Shown piece after piece: positions 48,022 to 59,925 of a stretch of 64,000 nucleotides of DNA; the first letter of the stretch is position 1, and the number at the start of each line of letters is the position of its first letter. The stretch is from positions 7,068,001 to 7,132,000 of the forward strand of contig NC_135143.1 of NCBI RefSeq assembly GCF_051014445.1. Reading direction: 5' to 3'. This DNA is from Colletes latitarsis (Eukaryota; Arthropoda; Insecta; Hymenoptera; Colletidae). Under the pieces are notes generated by a model. The model worked only from the letters and a program-made list of their open reading frames with translations. It did not search any database and was not told the DNA's origin. The translations under genes and the position numbers were made by a program.

Positions 48022-49265
48022 GCAATGCGTCGATACATTATAAAAGACTAAATAGTAATAATTAAGACAGCATCGATCCAGGAGAAACTAATTTATGTAC
48101 AGCGATGGGGTAGAAACATAAATAGAACTCGTGGACTTGTTAAGGTAGCCCTCAAATACAGAGGAACGTTCGATGGAAAGAAACCAGGGTACTATCGACA
48201 AGTAATTAAAGCTGCTCGCAGACCAAAGAGCGAAGGAATTTAAAGACTTTTCTTCGTCTTTGAAAATGACTTCCTTGTTCCCTCCGTCGGTATCTGTCGT
48301 CGACGAGCCAAGATATCCGAAGAAGAGAGTCCCTATTGGTCGTTAGAGGATCGCAGACGATCCTCGAAGAGGAAGCTCCATTCCGTGAACGGTAGTCACC
48401 CGATAATTCCGTGGAGAGCTCCAATAATTTTGATATGTAAATACAAGGTGGTATCCTTGTCTCGCGGTATCGGCCTGATTAAAATATCCCGAGGCTCGGA
48501 TTACCATGGATTCACAGAGGTTTCCCAGACATCTTATCCCTGCTTAGGAGGAACTCTTCCTATCCGTATTCTCTCTTCGCCCTGTCTTCTTCGTGCTTTA
48601 AATTTCATTATCGAATGATCGAGAGACTCGTTGCTGAACAGGCCGTTATTCTCCATTTACGAACGTAAAGGCGTTCGCGATACCGTTACGTCGTCGTTCC
48701 CATGGAAACGTGCTTATTTGCCCTAACTGGTTCCGTTAACCGGTATAACTTTCAAAATCGACCGATCTTCGGTGGAACGTTGTTATCGCATGCATCTATT
48801 ACCGGTACTTGGAACAAGTTCTTCAAAAACACTTATCGCGGAAATAGTCGAGCGGTCCATCTCAAAATTACATCGACCCTCGATCCGCGATTCCAATTTC
48901 ACACAGACGGTACTCCAATTATGAAGTTCCCCGGCTACGTTCGACTCTTTAGGGTACACCGTTCAAAAAGTTTCCGGACAGCTCGCGAACGGCGATCACT
49001 AATCTCATTATCCCGACAACGGCGAGTTTATCGTTTATTATTTCGCGCGAACTTCGAAAAAAAAAGAAAACAACGAGATGGAGGGGTGGGAGGGTGGAGG
49101 GCAGAAGAGTCGGGGCGCGCGTACGGCCTCCGCGAGGGCGAATGAACAATTAATAACGAAGATGGAATAAGGAGAGCGAATGGGTGGCGAGCACCGAGTT
49201 ATAATGACGAGGTATTAAATAACAACGAGAACCGTTAAGGGATGACGAGATAAAAACCTTCGTGG
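48022..49265. other. GC-rich island, unassigned
   Basis: Long CpG-containing stretch. Plus frames 48385-48618 (77 codons) and 48702-49145 (147 codons) and minus frames at 48206-48424 and 48949-49149 lack domains. The 147-codon frame becomes basic/low complexity at its end. Candidate regulatory or untranslated transcribed region. Confidence 0.35.
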
Positions 49266-49860
49266 ATCGTTAGCAGGCGTCTCGGCCATTTCTTATTCTC
49301 TCTCCGACTTCTCTTCTCTCCTTTCTGCTAAATGGACTCTCCTTCGCTCCTTGTCGAATGTCTCTGTTTCCACCGGTCTCGCCTCCGTCCCTCTCGCTCC
49401 TTGGAATTCTCCGTCTTTGTCCTCGTCTTCCCGCTCAATTCTCGCGCCCCTTAAAGAAACTTTTAATGTAATTGCCGCGGGACGTGAAAACCGCTGATAC
49501 CGTTACCCCTGGCCCGGAGAAATCCGATCCGTGAAAATAAGTCGAGATAGCGTCCCACCTAAAATCCCACCCACTTACCCTCTTACTCGTCTCCTCGTTT
49601 TCCTTTCGATCTTTCGGTCTTTTACTCCCCGAGCCTCCTCCTCGTTCATCGAAAAATTGTTTCATCCGCTCCCGCGAAGTCTCGTTTAATTTCCAGTTTC
49701 CAGCGGCCTCCTTCGCTGATAACGTCACGCGATCGTCCCTGATAGAAATCCCCTTCCTTCTCGTTCCCTTCCCCGTCTCTGTTTTTCTTTCAAACTCTCT
49801 CTCTTTCTCTTCCTCCCTCTCTCTCTCTCCCTCTCTCTCCGTCGCTCTATCTCCCTTTCG
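49266..49860 (+). repeat. Long C/T-rich tract, densest at 49772-49860
   Basis: The plus strand is dominated by CT/TC words, ending in a nearly pure run (CTCTCTCTTTCTCTTCC and CTCTCTCTCTCCC). On the minus strand this is a GAGA-type sequence. It could bind GAGA-type factors or be an expanded simple repeat. Confidence 0.6.
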
Positions 49861-50937
49861 AAGCGTTGACCTTTACGCCTGGCAATTTACCAAATTGGTC
49901 GTCGGTCACTTTGTCGTCAATGACAGATTGGTAGCGCGTGGATTGCGCCGAACGCTTCATCGCGCTGGAAACAAAACACGCCCGCTTGTTTTTCAAACGA
50001 TTTAGGCGCTGTTCCCTCCGCTCCGGGCCGCACCAGAGCGCGAAAAAACGGATCGTTTATTCCGCGGAAAATCTAGAATTTTTACTACGCCGTCGAAAAT
50101 GAACGCGCGCAGTTGATACGCGCGGAACGGAATAGATTGCGTTATACGTATCGTTACTTCCTTCGTCGATCGCGCGCTGGACGCTCAACGTTTCAAATTT
50201 TATTTCAACGCTTCCGGCGCAAGGTTTACCGCCAACTTCGTCGGGACAAGCTTTTGGGCGATGTAACCGTAAGCTTCGAGGCAATTTGTCGTCATATTTC
50301 GCGATACGAATATCATCCTGCCGCACAGTATTCTCTCGCTCGTTGAACAAAACTTTTCCCCGCTGTAACGTCGGTTCTTTTGTAATTATACAATATCATT
50401 ATTGTTCGAATGTCACGATTAGTTTTGTTTAATGTTATAGTTTATTGTGACAGTTTAGTGACTTCATTATGATAACATACAACGTTCTTTTAAAATAATT
50501 AAAAAAATATAATATTTGATACCTTCTACATTGTTCTATTTATAATTTAATAATATTAGAAATCCATATAAATCAACAAAACAAATAATATTATTATAAT
50601 AGTTAACTGAAACTTTCGTTAAACTTTGGTATAGAATTTCAACAGATCATTAGGTATCCCCTAGTACCGGACATAGCATAAATTCAGAACGTAACTCAAA
50701 ACAGTTTCAATGTAATTTACAGCCATCGTAAACATAGTTTTCCGCACATTCAGGGATATTGGCACAGGCTTCGTGTGCTCATTTTTCACAGCTACAACAC
50801 TGAACTCAGTCTTCTTCGTTGCTTTCTAATCAAACCACGCAAATGGTTTCCAAGTTTGATTCTTGTAGTTTGTATGTTCTGCGCTTATTTTTTTACGCTT
50901 ATTTCCCGAATTTTTTGTTTGTTCTTTCATTCTTATT
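49861..50937. other. GC-rich to AT-rich transition, unassigned
   Basis: 49861-50340 is GC-rich with opposed frames of 77 and 97 codons over the same bases. 50350-50937 is AT-rich. No domain or repeat partner. Confidence 0.35.
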
Positions 50938-51173
50938 TTTTTTGTTAATTATTAATTTGGATAAAAATATAACGATTGTAATTCTAGATAAAAAGAAGTA
51001 AGTACAATAGAAAATAAAGAATAACATTTTTTCGAACTTGGGCTTCCAAGCAAGTAGAAAAACAGATTATTGGTCAGACATATCTCTAAATCCAATTATC
51101 TCGAAAACGAAGGCTCAAACGAAAAAATATTATCCATCCTTTTCGTCTTATTTTTACACGTTGAAGCGCCCTG
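50938..51173 (+). repeat. Single arm of the 47-kb foldback family
   Basis: TTAATTATTAATTTGGATA through GGTCAGACATATCTCTAAAT to ACGTTGAAGCGCCCTG matches 47475-47708 closely in the same orientation. The opposite arm is missing. Confidence 0.8.
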
Positions 51174-53037
51174 AATAACACATTAGAGAAGAAAAGGGTA
51201 AGGATTGGCACAAATGTTTCTTATACAAATAACCCTCGTTCTACTTTAGTTTCCGATGCATTTGCAAAATGATCTATATTACTGCGTTAATTTCGGCTCG
51301 TGCATACGTAAACTTATCTACAGTTTCTAAAAACACATCAGCAATTCCTTTACAAAAACAAATTTATCTTTATCATTGCTTGAAAAAGAGACAAAAATCC
51401 TGTTTTATAAGCCTCTTATAAAACCGGGTTAAAGAGGTTTCCTCCCATCGCAATTACCAACAATAATGCGAGGTACTTCTCTTCGTACACTAATTATGCC
51501 AGCTCGTGTGTAGGAATGGGGTTGGGGAATGCGCAACACGTAAGCACGTATATCAGAACCTCTCAACCGTCCTCGATATGGCGAAGTAACGAAAAGAGGC
51601 TCGTACCACTAGCAACGCCGAAATGCCTCTGAACGATATTATTACGCGGTTCATTTAAGTTAGATAACAACAACTCTATAGCCCAGGTTAGGCGGCGTAG
51701 TAAGGTTGGTAACAGCCACCGCAGCACAATATCCGCTACATCTCTCGCCTGCAGCCTAATTACTTTCCGGCCTCCGGCTCCGGCACCAACGGTAACGACG
51801 GCAGAAGCAAAACCGTCGGAGTTGCAGGGACCACCTCCATCGACTTACCGCCACCACGTTCGACATAACTCTGTGTTATGTTGGTAGATAGATGGGCTGC
51901 TAGGTAGATGTCTGGCATCGAAGGTTAGGAGAGTAACGGTAGAGGTGGAACGTGGCAATCTACCGTGAGAACGATAATCCTTCTTCCCTTTATTTTATTT
52001 CTTATGCTCCAGTTTAATTAGTTTCCCGATAATACCTGCTATCTCCTCTCCGCAGCGGAAAGAAGAGGCGCCCTCCGACCCTTCCATCCCCCACGTACCA
52101 CCACCTTTTCCTTCGGCAATCGCCGTGCAATTCCTCGTAGCGTCGAATCGTTCAAAGGGTCTTGTCCGATCTGATTTGAGGGATCGTTTCCTTCTCCCGT
52201 GTTACTGCGCCTCCTTGACGTATCCGTAATTTTATGGTGATAGGGAAGATAGAAAGGTAATAGAGGACTATACCTAAATGGAATGCGGATTTCTTGAGAA
52301 CGAGCAAATAGATTGCCCCTGCGTGAAGCGTTTGGTTTTGCCGATTGCAATTTCTATCGCATTCCCTTCTTTCCGTCCTTGAAAGAAGAATTACCTAACC
52401 TTCGAAATGATTCATCGCGGAATACCAGTCTGCCTAATGATAAAAAATACTTTTCTTCTTCTTATGCGCGTTCCTTTAACAGGGGATATCCCTTTAAATG
52501 CCAGAAAATGAGACGTTTTTCAGGAATTTTATTTAATGTAATAAGACAATCTATTATTTCTGAAATTTTCACATCTTATTATTGTTTCAGGGTATTAAAC
52601 AAAATTTTTTATTTTAACAAACGAAAAAAAATGACGGCTTTGTTTTACAGTCTTGCAGGCGTACTCTCGCGCGACTTATCATTTTGCGTAATTTCCTTAA
52701 TTATGTTTATGGATATAAAACAGAAAAGTATTTTTCGATTAATGATATAATTACGCTATAGATAAACCAATAAAAACATGAACAATTAAAAAATTCTGAA
52801 TTTGGCGTCTTTTTTAAAAAAAAACTTCTATTTTTGACACAATTTTTGCTACTTCTATCTAGAAAAAAGTACTTTGTAAAAGTGATAACTTCAAACTTTT
52901 AGGTATATCTAGAAAACAATATGTTCGGTCAATTAGTTTTTGAGTTATCCGTTTCGCAAATTTGAAAAATGCAGTTTTGAGAAAAACGCGTTTGAAGTTT
53001 CTACACAGAAAAACTATTGATTCCAGTGACCTACCGA
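51174..53037. other. GC-rich island (51480-52350), then AT-rich tail
   Basis: 51700-51900 contains GGC/ACC-rich DNA. The 103-codon minus frame at 52039-52350 and 145-codon plus frame at 52313-52750 have no domain. The part at about 52800-53030 is probably the outer, non-coding part of the Mutator-like relic that follows. Confidence 0.35.
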
Positions 53038-53805
53038 TTAATTTGCGATTCCAGGCCCATACAATGGTCCTTCAGGTTCCTCAGAAAACTGATTATTTTG
53101 AAGTAATTCTTCTTTTCGGGCAGTTCGAGCTTCTTTCGTCTCAGATAAGCTATTTTTGGCAAATAGCTTGCACTGTGTACCAATAATGATATTCAACTCG
53201 TTCATCATTGTTAAAACGGAACTGTAGCCTTCATTAAATACTGCATCAGCTATACAGGAAGCTATTTCAAATATTTTTAAGCCGGAATGCAGGTACTTAG
53301 GAGCCATGGGCCAAATGGTCGAGTTGAAACTTTCGTTTGCATCCTGTGTATGGCCACCCAAGCATCTTTAAAGTAAATCTTCTCTAGATAAATCTTCATA
53401 AATGAGAAGAAGATGTTCTTTTAAATCTTGGTGGAGTAGTGCAGGAAGATCTAAAAGTTTAGGATCTTTTTCTTGAGCAACAGTCATTTGCAACTGCACT
53501 AGCTATCGGTTCCAGATTGGCAATTTTCATGATTTGGATGTTTCTTTGTTGAAAAGATATGATAAAACGCCGCCATAATATCGTTTTTTATTTTTTCAAC
53601 GCTATTAATATTCCTCCGAATTGCTAAGCCGTAATACGTAGTCAGTTTGTTTGTAATGGCATCCGTTAATTTGCCTTTACCTTTCCCACCAAGTTTTCTT
53701 TTTTTTTTAATATTTCGAATCCATTCTATTTTCGACATGGCCGATACATTCACTTTTTACAACTGTTAATTCATCGCCATATGGACGACCTGCTTCGTAA
53801 CGAGT
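53038..53805 (-). pseudogene. Mutator-like (MULE) transposase relic, frameshifted
   Basis: Reading the minus strand from 53805 the pieces are GRPYGDELTVVKSECIGHV, a frame change, LGGKGKGKLTDAITNKL, YYGLAIRRNINSVEKIKND, then FYHIFSTKKHPNHENCQSG. After a further shift come ALLHQDLKEHLLLIYEDLS with a stop where a leucine or lysine is expected, then GGHTQDANESFNSTIW and ETKEARTARKEELL with EGPLYGPGI at the end. This order matches insect proteins carrying the Mutator-like transposase domain, where C-HGKTQN-NES--IW is a signature near the C-terminus. At least two frameshifts and one stop are visible and the N-terminal part is missing. Dead copy. Confidence 0.82.
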
Positions 53806-53945
53806 CACGTTTACTGGCTATAACTTTCATAACACTTCGAATTTCGATTTAAAACGGTTTGTATTATATTATTGAATGCTCAAACTAACTTTCTCTGCCA
53901 AAAGCGAAAATTCGACTTTTTGAAAGATATAAATGCAGTTCCCCC
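53806..53945. other. Outer end of the Mutator-like relic
   Basis: AT-rich DNA leading to GCAGTTCCCCCTTAA at 53935-53949, which may be the terminal sequence of the Mutator-like element. A partner end was not recognised on the other side. Confidence 0.3.
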
Positions 53946-54629
53946 TTAAGTATTGTTGTCTAGACTATCATTTTTCCGACCTTTCTTTTGTGATTTAGCA
54001 GATACATTTATTCGTCTTATAAGTATATACAATATTTGTATCATAAAAAAATATTAAAAATTGTGGGAGTTATAACTTCTTGTTCAATGGCTCTCCTAAA
54101 AAAGGTGATCCACTGGCTTCCACGATATTTCAAGATCTAGCAGACCAATTAACTTCAAATTTAAAGAGAATATTCAACAGATGCGCCGTTATCGCTGGAA
54201 CAAGAGATTTTAAAAAACGTTGAGTTTTACTAATTTTTTTAATATTTTAAAAACAAAAGAGAAGTTAAAAAATAGAAATTCGAAACTTGAAGTGCAGCCA
54301 TTCCTTTATTTATCAAGATTTTGACTTCCCCCTAGTTCCTGCTGTAACTACACCCTTCCTAATGAAGATACTTTAGCCCCCTCTGTTTCGGATTAACGGA
54401 TCTTCTGGAATCGTTGAATCCAATGGAACACCTTTTTTAGAAGAGCCATTAAACAAGAAGATATAACTTCCACAATTTTTAATATTTTTTGATGAAAAAA
54501 ATACTATACATACTTATAAGATGAATAAATATATCTGAAAAATCTCAATACAAAACAGCCTACCTGCCATTAAAAAAAGAATCACATAATGCTGGAAAAA
54601 TGACAGTTTAGACAGCAATACACCCTTAA
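53946..54629. mobile_element. Foldback element with TTAA at both ends (~680 bp)
   Basis: TTAA lies at 53946-53949 and 54626-54629. The left arm from GTATTGTTGTCTAGACT to about 54115 is matched by the reverse complement of about 54410-54625: TGTCTA-AC-TC ATTTTTCC, CTTATAAGTAT, AAAAATATTAAAAATTGTGG, AGTTATA, CTTCTTGTT, AATGGCTCT, CTAAAAAAGGTG. The loop contains non-repeated AT-rich DNA with no frame. Arms of about 170-215 bp. TTAA flanks suggest a TTAA-targeting transposase. It abuts the Mutator-like relic. Confidence 0.75.
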
Positions 54630-55407
54630 GGTGCTCGATAGTATTAGCTAAACGACAATCAACAATTGAAATATAAAAAAAATTCTGTAAAAATTCTGTG
54701 AATCAGATCGTGACACACTAGGATCAAAAGCCAGTTTGGTGGTAGAATAAAAAGTTTGGGAAACGGCTGATCCAAATACGTACGAAAATATCGACGAATT
54801 CCAACTGTTTAATGCGTCGAATACAACAAACTTTCTATAACATCTGGGCTAGAGGTCTGAAACACCAGCGGCGGGGATTTGTCGCAGCCAGAATACAGAG
54901 GCTCCGCGAATGGCGTTGAAAAAACAAGCAGTGTTTGGAAATGACGAGCTGCGGCAACGCAGCCAGCCAACTCTACGGTCATAACTCGGAGCGGTCTTTC
55001 TGTACAAAGTTCGTGTCGATTTTCCAGGCAGATTTCCAACCAGAAAACGATTCGACCCGTTCAAGTCGTATGTTTGTTTTGGAACTTGCACACGGTCGCT
55101 TTTCAGACCACCGGCAGCCCCGCAGTCGCCATCTCGACTCTTCACCCAGGCAACCAGCAATATCTCCTGCCACCCACCAGGCCGCCCGACCGATGGTGGC
55201 TGGGTGAAAGAGCACCCTTTCGGGGTTTGTGATGCGTGCAGATGGCCGTGCAGAGGGAAATCACGCGTGGCTGCGCTCAACTGCATGGTTGCAGCAAATA
55301 CATGCCAACCACCGGCGAAACGTTCGACCGACCAACACCAATTAAGCCAATGACGTTCCCTTGCATCGATGATGATGGTAATGCTGCGTTTTCGGACCCT
55401 GTATCCC
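54630..55407. other. GC-rich island with long chance-like open frame
   Basis: 54840-55400 is GC-rich. Its minus strand is open for 224 codons (54849-55523), the longest frame in the window, but the first part runs through a tandem repeat and no domain, signal or repeat is seen. A plus frame of 90 codons overlaps. Left as unassigned. Confidence 0.35.
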
Positions 55408-56060
55408 ATAACGAGCCGCCAAAGAATCGCTAATATGGAGAGGTTGATTCGAAACAAAAATAAAGAATGGTCATTCGAGATTGGGAACGTTTCACAGTGA
55501 GCTGAAAACGTAGAAAAATTCAAGATTCATCTTTCTAAAACTTAATTTAGGATTTTTAAGGTATTGTCGAATATGAAATTTAAAGCAATCAAATTCAAAA
55601 TTCTGACATCAATACTACATAACGAGCCGCCGAAGAATCGCTAGTATGAAGAGGACGATTCGAAACGAGAATAAAGAATGGTCATTCGAGATTAGGAACG
55701 TTTCACAGTGGGCTGAAAACATAGAAAAATTCAAGATTCATCTTTCTGAAACTTAATTTAGGATTTTTAAGCTACTGTCGAATATGAAATTAAAGAAAAT
55801 CAAATTCAAAATTCTGATATCAATACTACATAAAGGCTTGTAAACCAATTAACATTTTTTTACATTAGGAGGACATTAGGCCACAAAATGCGAAAGAATC
55901 TAAATGAAAATTATAAATTATTACCTATAATTCGTCTAGAACTTAGTCATTTAGGATTTTTAAGGTGGTTGATATCGAAAATGATATAAAAAAAAAATCA
56001 AATTCAAAACGCTGATATCAATACTATACAGAGGCTCGTGAACCGATATACATTTTCTTA
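55408..56060 (+). repeat. Tandem array, two ~213-bp units plus a degraded third
   Basis: ATAACGAGCCGCC at 55408 recurs at about 55620. GAATAAAGAATGGTCATTCG or its variant, GGAACGTTTCACAGTG and CATCTTTCT-AAACTTAATTT are repeated. A third, diverged unit to about 56060 keeps TTTAGGATTTTTAAGG and GATATCAATACTA. Similar sequence reappears right of E6 at 57290-57350, so E6 lies within or beside this array. Confidence 0.85.
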
Positions 56061-56111
56061 AAAGTTTTTTCTAAACTTTATATACGTATGTGGTATATGT
56101 GATATAATATA

Positions 56112-57285
56112 CAGGGTGTTCGGCCACCCCTGGGATAAAGTTTAATCGCGAATTCTAGAGGCCAATATAAGACGAAAGTCAAGAATACCAATTTGTTGAT
56201 GAAGGCTTTGTTAAACAGTTATTAACGTTTAAAGTTCCGACCGTACTGAATTTTTTTCTCGAAAATGCGCAAGATTTCGGGGGTATGTCTATTCACGAAA
56301 CATGATTGTAATTGACCCCCGCAACCGAAAATAATTTTTCCAAAGCGATTTGAAATTTTTTTTTTCCATCAAAAAATTTCACACCTCGAATTTTTTTCTA
56401 GAAAGTGGGTAGGATTTCGGGGGTATGTCTATTCACCAAAAATGATTGTAATTGACACCCGCAACCGAAAATAATTTTTTCAGAATTAATTAAAAATTTT
56501 TTTTTTCGTCGAAAAATTTAAGCACCTACCCCCTGTCGATTTCTCTTAAACATTACTTTTTCATTTTTAGTAATTTTGTTTGACGCTCTACAGAAAAGTT
56601 GTCTAATACCTTTTTGTAGGTACTCCTGAGCTCTACTTCAGAAAAAAGTTTCATTGAAATATATTCACCATTGTAGAAGTTATGGCTGTCTGAAAATTGG
56701 ACCATTTTTATGGGGTTTTTCTCATTTTGAGGGATCAAGAATCAACTTTTCGGATATTTTTACGATTTGAACGTATTCCCCACCAAAATACGCATAGTTT
56801 GCTTTTTTAAACATTAAAATCGTCCAATCCGTTCAGGAGTTATGACGTTTTAAAGATTTGAATGTGGGAACCATTTCTGGCCAGAAATTATATTTTCGGT
56901 AAGGAATTTTTTTCTCGAAACTGAGTAGGATTTCGGGGGTATGTCTGTTGACCAAAAATACTTGCAATTGACCCCTGCAACTAAAAATAATTTTTCCAAG
57001 ACGATCCGAAAATCTTTTTTTTCACCCAAAACTTGCAGCACTTACTCGAATTTTTTTCTCGAAAGTGGGTAGGATTTCGGAAGTATGTGTATTCACCAAA
57101 AATGATTGTAAGTGACCTTCGCAACCGAAAATAATTTTTCCAGAACGATTTGAAATTTTTAAATTTAATTGTTAATAACTTTTTAACGAAGCCTCCATCA
57201 ACAGATTGGTATTCTTGATTTTCGTCTTATTTTCGCCTCTAGAATCCTCTATTAAAATTTTTCCCAGGATTGGCCGAACAGCCTG
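56112..57285 (-). mobile_element. Family E element, copy E6 (~1.17 kb, four modules)
   Basis: CAGGGTGTTCGGCC at the left and GGCCGAACAGCCTG at the right with TA on both sides. Modules lie near 56236, 56392, 56905 and 57052, one more than in E1, E4 and E5. The central minus strand is open at 56553-56738 but cut short compared with E1. The flanking DNA on both sides resembles the tandem array at 55408. Confidence 0.88.
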
Positions 57286-59925
57286 TATATCTGGACACTA
57301 GGACGCAAAATACGAAAGAATATAAATTACAGATTATTGCCTATAATTTTTTTGTACCTAATTCCACATTGTCCAAATACTCGAAAATCGCGAAATTGTT
57401 TTCATCTTCTTCTCACTTTCGTCATCGTAATTCTCTATGTCATTTTCGACTATCGTAATAAAATATGTCCTGTGGAAATTTGGTTCTTTCCATTGCTGCT
57501 TTTTCAGTCTATTTCTAAGAAATATTCTTGGGATAAACGATGAAGTATTCAAGAACGTATAAAATACATTTTGCAAATTATTTTTCCTGTTATTTTTACG
57601 CGAACGAAATTTTCTATCTGAATAAAATTTACGTCTTGATTTTACTACGTCTTTTCCCAAGTATCCAGGCGGCGAAATATCTCTTCAAGGATTTATTCCC
57701 CACGCACCAAATCTTATGAATGGCAAGAAGCATAGGATACCATGAAAATTTTTATTTTTTATTCAAATTTTTCTGGATCAATGGAAAATAGACACGAAAT
57801 TAAAGGGGTATTCTAGCGTGAAACGCATTTTTTTAAACTTTCTTAGAAAACTTTTTACAAATAAACTCAAGTAAATAAATATCTACACTCGTCATTTCAA
57901 TACATCTATTTTCTCATAACTATTATTTTTGGTCCCTGCTTAAAATTATTAAAGATAGTTAAAATTATTTCCCTATTTTATTTATGAGAATTTATATCAT
58001 AGATCGATATGTCTGCTTTTGTATGACTTTATTTGTTTCACTTAACGTGGTATGAATTACCCACGTTATAGGAGGGTCGACTGTACGAATATTCGATGAC
58101 CCCTGTTCGAAAAGTAGAGAACGTCGTAATAGCGAAGTTACTTACTACTACTATACGTAACAAGAAAACGTCGAAACGAATCGTCTCGGAAGTAATCACA
58201 AATCCAAGGTAATTACCAGGTTCCAATCAATGTCGGGCAATTCGATAGTGGGACCTTTCTCTTGAAGGCATTTTTCCATTCAGTCTTGTACTCTCTTCAA
58301 GAGACACCGTCTTGCCTTTAATCCGGATAATAGCGCCGCGAAGTAATTAAGCCCTTTGTCGTCTGTCTTCTCGTATTTAATTACAAAGAAAACGTCAGGA
58401 AATTTCGTGACTTGTTGCGCGACTTGCACTACCATCCGACGGAACGCGCTCTGTGGTGGATAGGATACGTTATTCGATACATAGAAATGCTCCATCTTTG
58501 TAATAGATCACGAGTCATAGTTTGTAACAAAGTCCAATTTGTGCATTTTATAGCAATCTTCAATGTCTTCATACCTTCTAAACTCTACACCATTCCCTAT
58601 ATTTGACTATACGAGTACACTTTGGATAAAAAAAACCCACAGGACCTCTTAACCAAAGATCAAATTTATTAATGAAACTTGCTAATATCTTTGTGATGCA
58701 TATATCTATAAATGAAAATACATGCTACAATACTATAAACACTGTCAACTAAATATCAAATAAAGAACTTGATCGTTGTAATACGATTGCTATTATTTTC
58801 TATGATGCTTATCTAACGTAAAATTGTATTATTCTTATAACTCAACTGCTATAATCACAACATTTTCTTTAGTATCTTGATTCCCCTATCGCTAGTAAAG
58901 AAATCATTATTCTCAATCTTCTAATTGGCTTTCTTTTAAATATTTTATGATAACTTAATGACAACAAATATCAAGCGCTGCCTTTTTTATCATATTTTAT
59001 CCATTATATTCTAAATAGGACAGTGGCAGTAAATTGGTCCTTTGCTTTAATAGTTAAAATTTCCGCATCGCTGCCAATTAAAGCTTATCTATTGCATTAT
59101 AATTCTCTTCTTCTATATCGATCAGTTTCCACTCAATACGCAAAGCGTGATTATTACATGTACGTGTATAATTTCCACCCACGCGGTCGAATAACGTTTG
59201 ATTTACCGATTGCAATATGCTCAAAGTATTCCTATAAAATACTTGTTAATGCGAGGAGTAATTTTATTTAAACCTGGAGAAATAAATAACGCCTTACCAT
59301 TACAGAGATTCGAACCGTTCGACGGAAAAATTAGTGGATCCCACGAGGACATCGATTCATCGAGACGGCTGAAGGGGCCGATGCCTTTCAGTGGCAATGA
59401 CCCGCGAAATTGCTTTACGCAATCGGCCATTATGCATCTGAAAATTTCGCGAGGCATTCTAGATCAGCTCGCCGTTTGATGTGATACGGATATTATATGT
59501 ATATTGTCCATTGTTGGCTACGTTTGATTGCACCGATCGCGCAATTATCGACGGCCTTTTGTCGTGTAATAAAATTCAACCGCACGCATCTACATAGATC
59601 CGCCCGATGCGTGAACGTATAAACAAACTGTTTCCACGCGCGTAGAAATGGAAATGAAAAAACGGAACCGAGAGAAAACTAGCCGGAACTTTCCATGAAT
59701 ATTAACGGCCCCTGTCGCGATAACTTTCATTTTAATTTTTTGCGCTTCGATCTACGTGTTTTTCGATTTCGTTCAGGATAACTTAATTTAAACGAAAAGG
59801 AGATTTATTTACCGTCTGATACAACGCTTTTATTTAACGCGATGATTACTCCCCTTGATTATCCAAATTGTTTTCGTTAAAACGACTATTCGAAATTTAT
59901 TCGTAGGAATTAAATTAATAAAATA
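57286..59925. other. Unassigned stretch
   Basis: 57290-57350 resembles part of the 55.8-kb array (CGAAAGAAT, TATTGCCTATAAT). The rest is AT-rich with mixed patches at 58030-58500 and 59300-59760. Frames up to 100 codons (57358-57660 minus) lack domains. Confidence 0.35.

Noticed and set aside
54849..55523. 224-codon minus-strand frame, the longest in the window, as a gene.
   Set aside because: Its first ~38 codons lie in a non-coding tandem repeat, the rest is in a GC-rich island where long frames arise easily, an opposing 90-codon frame overlaps, and no domain, signal peptide or repeat is seen.
59300..59370. GGTTCGAATCTC on the minus strand as the B box of a tRNA gene.
   Set aside because: No A box at the right distance and no acceptor-stem pairing could be found.
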